Source: Nitrososphaerota archaeon (GTDB taxonomy: Archaea > Thermoproteota > Bathyarchaeia > Bathyarchaeales > Bathycorpusculaceae). From it: DNA of 10,088 nt. The translations under genes were made by a program, and so were the position numbers. This document shows, piece after piece, positions 5,854 through 10,088 of this stretch. The notes below the pieces were generated by a model. It had not been told where the DNA came from and did no database searches. It was given only the letters and a program-made list of their open reading frames with translations. The stretch lies in the NCBI GenBank assembly GCA_031283385.1, contig JAITBW010000017.1:1-10088 (forward strand), in the 5' to 3' direction. The number at the start of each line of letters is the position of its first letter. Position 1 is the first letter of the stretch.

Positions 5854-8106
5854 CTAATCCTTCCTCCCAACCATTGGCACTATAGCGTTATGAGGACAAA
5901 TACTTGCACATACCCCACAACCACTACAGAGAGATGAATCAATTGCCACTCTACCAGAAGTAACCGAGACAACTGAGGCATTATTGACACTGCTGTTGCT
6001 GTTGTTTGTTTGTGTTATAGCGGGACAACCAAAACGTGTAGTACATAATCCACAGGAACCACATTTCTCTGTAATTTCATAGGGGGAACCGCGTTCAATT
6101 AGAAGAGGACAGGATCTTTGAGATATGATAACACATGGACCATCATATGTTAAAATTTCACGTATAGCCTCTACAGTAGCTTTAACATCATAGGGATCAA
6201 TAGTTACTATTTTATCTATACCAACACTTCTAACTATTTCCTGTATACTTACACTTTTAGCAGCATCACCCATAGCTGTCCGTCCAGAAGCAGGAGTAGG
6301 CTGATGCCCCGTCATAGCCACAATACGATTATCCAATATAACAACACAAACATTAGCCCTATTATAAGCAACATTTAACAAACCAGGCATACCGGCATGG
6401 AAAAAAGTAGAATCACCAAGAACCGCAAACACTTTCCCCCCAACACCTGCATGAACCATACCCGCCGCCTGAGATATACCACCACCCATACAAAGACAAG
6501 TTTGAACAGTACTTAAAGGCGGCAAAAAACCAAGAGTATAACAACCTATATCACCTGCAACAATTTTATCATCAGACCGCCCCACTAAAGTCAAAGCAGA
6601 CTGAGGACAACTCTTAACACAGGCAGGATCCCCGTTACAAGTATCACATACGAAAACTTTATGCTTATCTGAATCTAAACCTATAGCACCATACGAACAA
6701 GCTTTAACACATAAAGCACAGCCTACACATTTGCTTTCATCTACAGATATTAAACCTGTTTTAACAGATTTAGAAAGCGCACCATTCTTACAAGAGACAA
6801 CACATGGAGCACTAGGGCAAGCTTGACAGGAAATAGCAACATGTTCCACATCATTAACACGTGTAACATGAATCCGCGCCTTAGCACCACCCAAAACCTG
6901 TCTCTTTCCAAAAGCACAAACTTTCTCACAAGTCCTACAGCCAATACATTTACTGCTATCACAAGTTACATGCTGATTAACAGAATTTAGAGCATAATAA
7001 AATGCGCGATGCGTACATCCAGGACAAAGATTTGGAGGTCTAGGCTGCAGACCTGCAACTGCGGCTGTTGTGGAGGTTTTTTTGGTTAAGCCTAATTTTG
7101 CGAAAGCTTCTCTAATTTTGTCAGGAGTGTATTCGCCTATTTCGCTAAGGTTTAACACTGTTTTTCCAGTTACGTCAAGTTTTAAGCGTTGAAGATTTTC
7201 CTCAATATAAGGACGAAGTTCTTCAATTACTATGAGCTGTTTTACTCTAGTTGCAAACGTTTTCACAAGCTCTGCAGGAAAGGGATGTATAAAACCGAGT
7301 TTTAGCCAGGAAAATTTTTTGGTGTCTAGTACGCTTCTAGCGTAATAGTAACCTACGCCGCTGCCGATTATACCGATTTCAGAGTTGTTATCTTCAATTT
7401 TGTTGAATTGGGAATTTTCAGAGAGTTGTTTTGCTTCAACAAGTTTTTCTTCTAAAGCGTGATGTTGTCGGATTGCGTTTGCAGGTATCATTACCCAATT
7501 GGAACCGTTTTTGTCAAAGGAAATATCGCGTTCAAGGTTTTGGAAGCTTCCAATTTGCACTTTAGCTTTTCCATGAGCAACTCGTGTAGTTAAACGTAGG
7601 ATTATGGGAAGATGGAGTTTTTCGCTTATGTTGAAGGCTTCTCTAGTCATGTTTAGTGCTTCTTGAGGGTTTCCTGCGTCAAGTAAGGGTAATTTAGAAT
7701 GTACTGCAAAGTATCGCGTATCTTGCTCATTTTGGCTGCTGTGTAAAGCGGGGTCATCGCAGACAGTTATTACCAGACCGCCTTTGGTACCTGTGTATGC
7801 GAGGGTCATAACTGCGTCTGAGGCGACGTTTAGTCCGACGTGTTTCATAGAGACTATAGCTCTTGCTCCAGCCATGGATGCACCGGCGGCTACTTCGGTG
7901 GATATGATTTCGTTAACGCTCCATTCTGCGTAAAAGTTTAAGGTTTTGGCAGCTTGTGCTAGGGTTTCTAGAATTTCAGTGGATGGGGTTCCGGGGTATG
8001 CTGCTGCAACTTTTATACCGGCTTCAACGGCGCCTCGTGCAACGGCTTCGTCACCGTTAAGTAGGATGAAACTGTTAGGGTTGTTCACGGTAATTTTTGA
8101 AGTCAT
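5854..8106 (-). CDS. iorA: Indolepyruvate ferredoxin oxidoreductase, alpha subunit, with an inserted four-cluster ferredoxin domain
   Basis: This is the thiamine-diphosphate subunit of IorAB, which oxidatively decarboxylates arylpyruvates to arylacetyl-CoA. The N-terminal pyrimidine-binding domain holds YPGTPSTEI (37-45) and the transketolase-like middle domain runs to about 350. The C-terminal domain has CPGCTHR (361-367), GDIGCYTLGFLPPL (518-531) and the diphosphate motif GDS (564-566) to Asn593. Two [4Fe-4S] motifs end the chain: Cys682/685/688/694 and Cys727/730/733/737, separated by an Asn/Ser-rich linker (about 698-718). Family members are near 600-650 aa; this one is 750. The excess is an in-frame insert, about 378-516, with four further cluster motifs (described separately). 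Without it the length would be about 611. The start ATG (8106) follows paaK by 13 bp with AAGGA 10 bases upstream. Third-position bias flips inside the gene near 7053, residue 352. Confidence 0.94.
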   Translation of the reverse strand: MTSKITVNNPNSFILLNGDEAVARGAVEAGIKVAAAYPGTPSTEILETLAQAAKTLNFYAEWSVNEIISTEVAAGASMAGARAIVSMKHVGLNVASDAVMTLAYTGTKGGLVITVCDDPALHSSQNEQDTRYFAVHSKLPLLDAGNPQEALNMTREAFNISEKLHLPIILRLTTRVAHGKAKVQIGSFQNLERDISFDKNGSNWVMIPANAIRQHHALEEKLVEAKQLSENSQFNKIEDNNSEIGIIGSGVGYYYARSVLDTKKFSWLKLGFIHPFPAELVKTFATRVKQLIVIEELRPYIEENLQRLKLDVTGKTVLNLSEIGEYTPDKIREAFAKLGLTKKTSTTAAVAGLQPRPPNLCPGCTHRAFYYALNSVNQHVTCDSSKCIGCRTCEKVCAFGKRQVLGGAKARIHVTRVNDVEHVAISCQACPSAPCVVSCKNGALSKSVKTGLISVDESKCVGCALCVKACSYGAIGLDSDKHKVFVCDTCNGDPACVKSCPQSALTLVGRSDDKIVAGDIGCYTLGFLPPLSTVQTCLCMGGGISQAAGMVHAGVGGKVFAVLGDSTFFHAGMPGLLNVAYNRANVCVVILDNRIVAMTGHQPTPASGRTAMGDAAKSVSIQEIVRSVGIDKIVTIDPYDVKATVEAIREILTYDGPCVIISQRSCPLLIERGSPYEITEKCGSCGLCTTRFGCPAITQTNNSNSSVNNASVVSVTSGRVAIDSSLCSGCGVCASICPHNAIVPMVGRKD
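5863..5868 (-). promoter_or_regulatory. Shine-Dalgarno site of iorB
   Basis: GGGAGG on the minus strand lies inside the final codons of iorA, 9 bases before the GTG start of iorB. It supports GTG as the true start and direct translational coupling of the two subunits. Confidence 0.7.
6559..6975 (-). other. Inserted HycB/CooF-type 4x[4Fe-4S] ferredoxin domain within iorA
   Basis: Residues about 378-516 of IorA form a polyferredoxin module between two motifs that normally lie about ten residues apart in the thiamine-diphosphate domain. Sixteen cysteines make four sets: 387/390/393/397, 427/430/435/439, 460/463/466/470 and 487/490/496/500. Sets two and four have the wider Cx2Cx4Cx3C and Cx2Cx5Cx3C spacing seen in HycB, CooF, HydN and DmsB electron-transfer subunits, with typical CQACPSAPC and DTCNGDPACVKSCP wording. 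The frame is uninterrupted, with no stop or shift, and cluster motifs are intact, so the domain looks functional. The module probably relays electrons between IOR and another redox partner; that role is inferred. Confidence 0.88.
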
Positions 8107-8119
8107 ACTGGTAGAATCC

Positions 8120-9439
8120 TTACATTTTGCCTTTACGTAGATCTAGAACTCTTTTTGTTTTGCCATCTGATCTGGGTATCTCGTTTGGTTTAACAAGTTC
8201 TATTTCAGCAGATAACCCGGTGATTATGTAAATTTTGTGTTGTATATGTTGCTTAAGCTGTTTTAAGTCAAGATTAGCATCTGCTTGAGCCTGCTCTGTT
8301 AATTCAACTTTAATATGAAATGTGTCAAGAGCTCCGGGGCGGTCTAGGACTATTAGGTATTGTGGTGCAAGCTCTGGGAATTGTAGTATGGCGTATTCTA
8401 TTTGGGAGGGAAACACGTTTACTCCACGGACAATCAGCATATCATCTGTCCGTCCAGTAACACGCAACATTCGAGCATGTGTACGTCCGCAGGCGCATTT
8501 TTCACGAATAATCTTTGAAATATCAAATGTACGATAACGAAGAATAGGAAGCCCAGTCTTACTTAACGCTGTAAAAACAAGTTCACCCTCCTGACCATCA
8601 GGCAAGGGCTCACCAGTGTTCGAATCTATTACCTCAACAATAAAATGATCCTCCCAAACATGTAAACCATTATGCTCTGTACACTCTATAGAAACACCCG
8701 GACCAAAAAGCTCAGTTAAACCATAAATATCAAAAGTTTCAATACCTAAAACATTCTCAATCCTCTGACGCATCTGCTGAGACCAAGGCTCAGCACCAAA
8801 TATACCTCGCTTAAGCTTAAGATCATGCTTGGGATTTACACCTTCTTGTTGCATAACTTCTGCTATATGAACAGCAAAGCTAGGAGTGCAGGCAAGTATA
8901 GTCACATCCAGATCCTTCATAAGCTTAACTTGACGCTGCGTCATACCACCACTCGCAGGCACAATACGAGCACCAACCTTTTGAGCACCATAATGAAAAC
9001 CAAAACCACCAGTAAAAAGACCATAACTATAGGCTACATGTATAACATCTTGAGGACGCCCACCAGCAGCATAAATTGAACGCGCCATAAGCTCCTGCCA
9101 AACAGCAATATCATGCTTAGTATAAACACCCACTATAGGATTACCAGTCGTCCCACTTGACGCGTGAATTTCAACAATTTCCCCTGAAGACGCAGCCACC
9201 ATACCATACGGATAATTCTCTTTTAAATCAGCCTTTACTGTGAAAGGAATTTTTTTAAGATCCTCTAACGTTTGAATATCATCAGGCTTTAAACCTATAC
9301 TGTCAAACTTTTTACGGTAAAAAACACTATTATTATAACAATATTCCACTTGTTCCCTAAGTTTCTGCAGTTGAATTTTTCTAATTTCCTCACAGGACAA
9401 AGTTTCAATTTCCTCGTCCCAATATTTACCGTCGACCAT
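8120..9439 (-). CDS. paaK: Phenylacetate-CoA ligase (aryl-CoA ligase, PaaK family)
   Basis: This 439-aa protein belongs to the ANL adenylate-forming superfamily and interconverts arylacetate, ATP and CoA with arylacetyl-CoA, AMP and diphosphate. The ATP-binding loop SSGTTGNP is at 94-101, YGLTELFGPG at 239-248, Asp306 in RYRTFDIS and the hinge GRTDDMLIVRGVNVFP at 329-344. The C-terminal GKTKRV (426-431) holds the catalytic lysine. Length is typical of PaaK. A cysteine pair CACGR (315-319) is like that of many archaeal and bacterial PaaKs. It leads a tight operon with iorA and iorB, so the partner acid is likely phenyl-, hydroxyphenyl- or indoleacetate. It may feed arylacetates into aromatic amino acid synthesis, or run with IOR during amino acid breakdown. 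ATG 9439 has GAGGG 6 bases upstream. Third positions are 19/20 G/T in 8939-8998 but 18/20 A/C in 8339-8398. Confidence 0.92.
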   Translation of the reverse strand: MVDGKYWDEEIETLSCEEIRKIQLQKLREQVEYCYNNSVFYRKKFDSIGLKPDDIQTLEDLKKIPFTVKADLKENYPYGMVAASSGEIVEIHASSGTTGNPIVGVYTKHDIAVWQELMARSIYAAGGRPQDVIHVAYSYGLFTGGFGFHYGAQKVGARIVPASGGMTQRQVKLMKDLDVTILACTPSFAVHIAEVMQQEGVNPKHDLKLKRGIFGAEPWSQQMRQRIENVLGIETFDIYGLTELFGPGVSIECTEHNGLHVWEDHFIVEVIDSNTGEPLPDGQEGELVFTALSKTGLPILRYRTFDISKIIREKCACGRTHARMLRVTGRTDDMLIVRGVNVFPSQIEYAILQFPELAPQYLIVLDRPGALDTFHIKVELTEQAQADANLDLKQLKQHIQHKIYIITGLSAEIELVKPNEIPRSDGKTKRVLDLRKGKM

Positions 9440-9445
9440 GTCACG

Positions 9446-9450
9446 CCCTC
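9446..9450 (-). promoter_or_regulatory. Shine-Dalgarno site of paaK
   Basis: GAGGG on the minus strand lies 6 bases before the ATG at 9439 and supports this start for paaK. The leader sequence therefore is not leaderless, unlike that proposed for egsA. Confidence 0.5.
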
Positions 9451-9460
9451 TAGTTAATGA

Positions 9461-9487
9461 AGTTACTTACATTTGTGTAATGTAACT
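9461..9487. promoter_or_regulatory. Imperfect palindrome upstream of paaK, candidate operator
   Basis: AGTTAC (9461-9466) is inverted as GTAACT (9482-9487), and TTAC (9467-9470) as GTAA (9477-9480), with one unpaired T at 9481 and a 6-base centre. The two-fold symmetric 27-bp site begins 21 bases upstream of the paaK ATG, where it would overlap the transcription start or core promoter. That position suits a repressor of the Lrp/AsnC or TrmB kind, but no regulator gene is in the window. It could instead be an RNA hairpin in the leader. Confidence 0.4.
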
Positions 9488-9619
9488 ATTAGATAAGAGT
9501 TCCCACTAAATCTAACCAATAAAAGGAACAAGACAACATTAAAACAGTTATACACGAAAATATATCGAAAAATATCAAAAGCAACAACACTTGTTACATA
9601 TCTCTACAGTAATCACAAG

Positions 9620-9632
9620 CTAATCTTTATAT
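9620..9632 (+). promoter_or_regulatory. TATA-box promoter of the NuoE-like gene
   Basis: TTTATAT (9626-9632), preceded by CTAATC (9620-9625), is the best TATA-like element in the 233-bp divergent region. Its centre predicts transcription from about 9655. That leaves a leader of some 18 bases holding the GGAGAG ribosome-binding site. The geometry of box, start and binding site agrees, which raises confidence although the element is read only by eye. Confidence 0.5.
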
Positions 9633-9660
9633 CATTATTACTTGTTAAATCTAAAAAACT

Positions 9661-9666
9661 GGAGAG
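9661..9666 (+). promoter_or_regulatory. Shine-Dalgarno site deciding the TTG start of the NuoE-like gene
   Basis: GGAGAG lies 6 bases upstream of TTG 9673-9675. No ATG or GTG in the same frame lies nearby upstream, and the first in-frame ATG is at Met45, well inside the conserved N-terminal helical region. The site therefore identifies TTG as the start. Confidence 0.6.
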
Positions 9667-9672
9667 ACCCTA

Positions 9673-10088
9673 TTGACCACAGAGGATATACGACGGACAC
9701 AGGTGGAAAAAGTTATAAAAAAGCACAATTACCAAAAAAGTGCACTTTTAGAAATTCTCCATAGTGCCCAAGAAATTTACGGCTACCTTGACCGAAACTT
9801 ACTCATGGACATAGCAGGCTCACTAAACCTGCCACCAAGCCACGTTTACGGAGTAACCACGTGTTACAGTGATTTCAAAATGAGAAAACCAGGTCAACAC
9901 ATAGTCACTGCCTGTCTAGGAACAGCCTGCTACGTAAAAGGTGTAAAACAAATAGTTGAAGCTATAGAAAAAGAATTTAATCTTAAAAGAGGCGGTTCAA
10001 CAGCTGATGGCAAGTTATCACTCCTATTTACACGTTGTATTGGAGCCTGTGCAATGGCACCAGCAATTGTTTTAGATGATCAGGTTAT
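9673..10088 (+). CDS. NuoE/HndA-type [2Fe-2S] thioredoxin-fold subunit, 3' end outside window
   Basis: The frame is open from TTG 9673 to the window edge, 138 whole codons. An N-terminal helical part (about 10-60, with LLEILHSAQEIYGYL and PPSHVYGVTTCYSDF) is followed by a thioredoxin-like ferredoxin domain. The four [2Fe-2S] ligands are Cys81 and Cys86 (CLGTAC), then Cys122 and Cys126 (CIGACAMAP). This matches the 24-kDa subunit of complex I (NuoE) and its relatives HndA/HydC in NAD(P)-linked and electron-bifurcating hydrogenases or formate dehydrogenases. I cannot tell which without the downstream genes, where a NuoF-like flavoprotein would be expected. Only a few C-terminal residues seem to be missing. 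It is divergent from paaK, and its third positions are A/C-biased like the adjoining 5' side of paaK on the plus strand. Confidence 0.88.
   Translation, partial: MTTEDIRRTQVEKVIKKHNYQKSALLEILHSAQEIYGYLDRNLLMDIAGSLNLPPSHVYGVTTCYSDFKMRKPGQHIVTACLGTACYVKGVKQIVEAIEKEFNLKRGGSTADGKLSLLFTRCIGACAMAPAIVLDDQV

Noticed and set aside
6750..6962. Minus-strand frame overlapping the inserted ferredoxin domain
   Set aside because: It is a shifted-frame shadow of the cysteine-rich iorA segment. The in-frame reading gives four intact cluster motifs.
5854..8106. Possibility that the extra length of IorA is a frameshift or chimeric assembly
   Set aside because: Both flanks continue in one frame with family motifs on each side, and the insert has intact cluster patterns and the same third-position trend as the following sequence. 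Reads would still be needed to exclude an assembly join fully.
1..10088. CRISPR array, tRNA/rRNA, insertion sequence or prophage
   Set aside because: Both strands were read for regular repeats, tRNA arms, transposase motifs and flanking duplications. None was seen, and genes fill nearly the whole window.

Overview
This window is chromosomal DNA from an archaeon. It carries sn-glycerol-1-phosphate dehydrogenase (the archaeal lipid-stereochemistry enzyme), a 20S proteasome beta subunit, the archaeal KH/beta-CASP termination nuclease (aCPSF1/FttA), archaeal-type SepF, an archaeal long-type FKBP and the ferredoxin-dependent IorAB. Base composition is AT-rich to moderate (about 40% GC, an eye estimate), TTG and GTG starts are used, and TATA-like boxes lie about 25 bp upstream of likely transcript starts. 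The gene set and the anaerobic aromatic 2-oxoacid genes would suit an anaerobic lineage such as Bathyarchaeia. That lineage is an inference, not something the sequence proves.

Layout: (1) 1-284, 3' part of sepF (+), ending at a convergent, possibly bidirectional terminator. (2) 350-2926, psmB followed by aCPSF1 on the minus strand, 18 bp apart, an information-processing/protein-turnover operon. (3) 3090-4187, egsA (+), divergent from psmB and probably leaderless. (4) 4236-5072, an FKBP prolyl isomerase/chaperone (-) with an unusual Pro/Ala/Glu tail. (5) 5266-9439, a tight minus-strand operon paaK-iorA-iorB (gaps of 13 and 0 bp) closed by a hairpin plus T-rich terminator. (6) 9673-10088, divergent from paaK, the 5' part of a NuoE/HndA-type [2Fe-2S] subunit that runs off the window.

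The paaK-iorAB genes form a module interconverting arylpyruvates, arylacetyl-CoA and arylacetates, with ferredoxin as electron carrier. The NuoE-like gene facing it probably begins an NAD(P)H/ferredoxin or hydrogenase-type electron-transfer operon.

Two things stand out. First, IorA (750 aa) has an in-frame insertion of about 139 aa holding four [4Fe-4S] cluster motifs of the HycB/CooF type. It splits the C-terminal thiamine-diphosphate domain between the CPGCxHR and GDIGCYTLG motifs. With the two usual C-terminal clusters the chain would carry six, which looks like a built-in electron conduit. Second, synonymous-site composition flips between G/T-rich and A/C-rich in blocks of roughly 0.4-2 kb that ignore gene boundaries and gene direction. 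It switches sharply inside iorA (near 7053), paaK (near 8425) and iorB (near 5685). I know of no standard explanation at this scale.

There is no stretch over 300 bases without a gene. No tRNA, rRNA, CRISPR array, insertion sequence or phage gene was seen.
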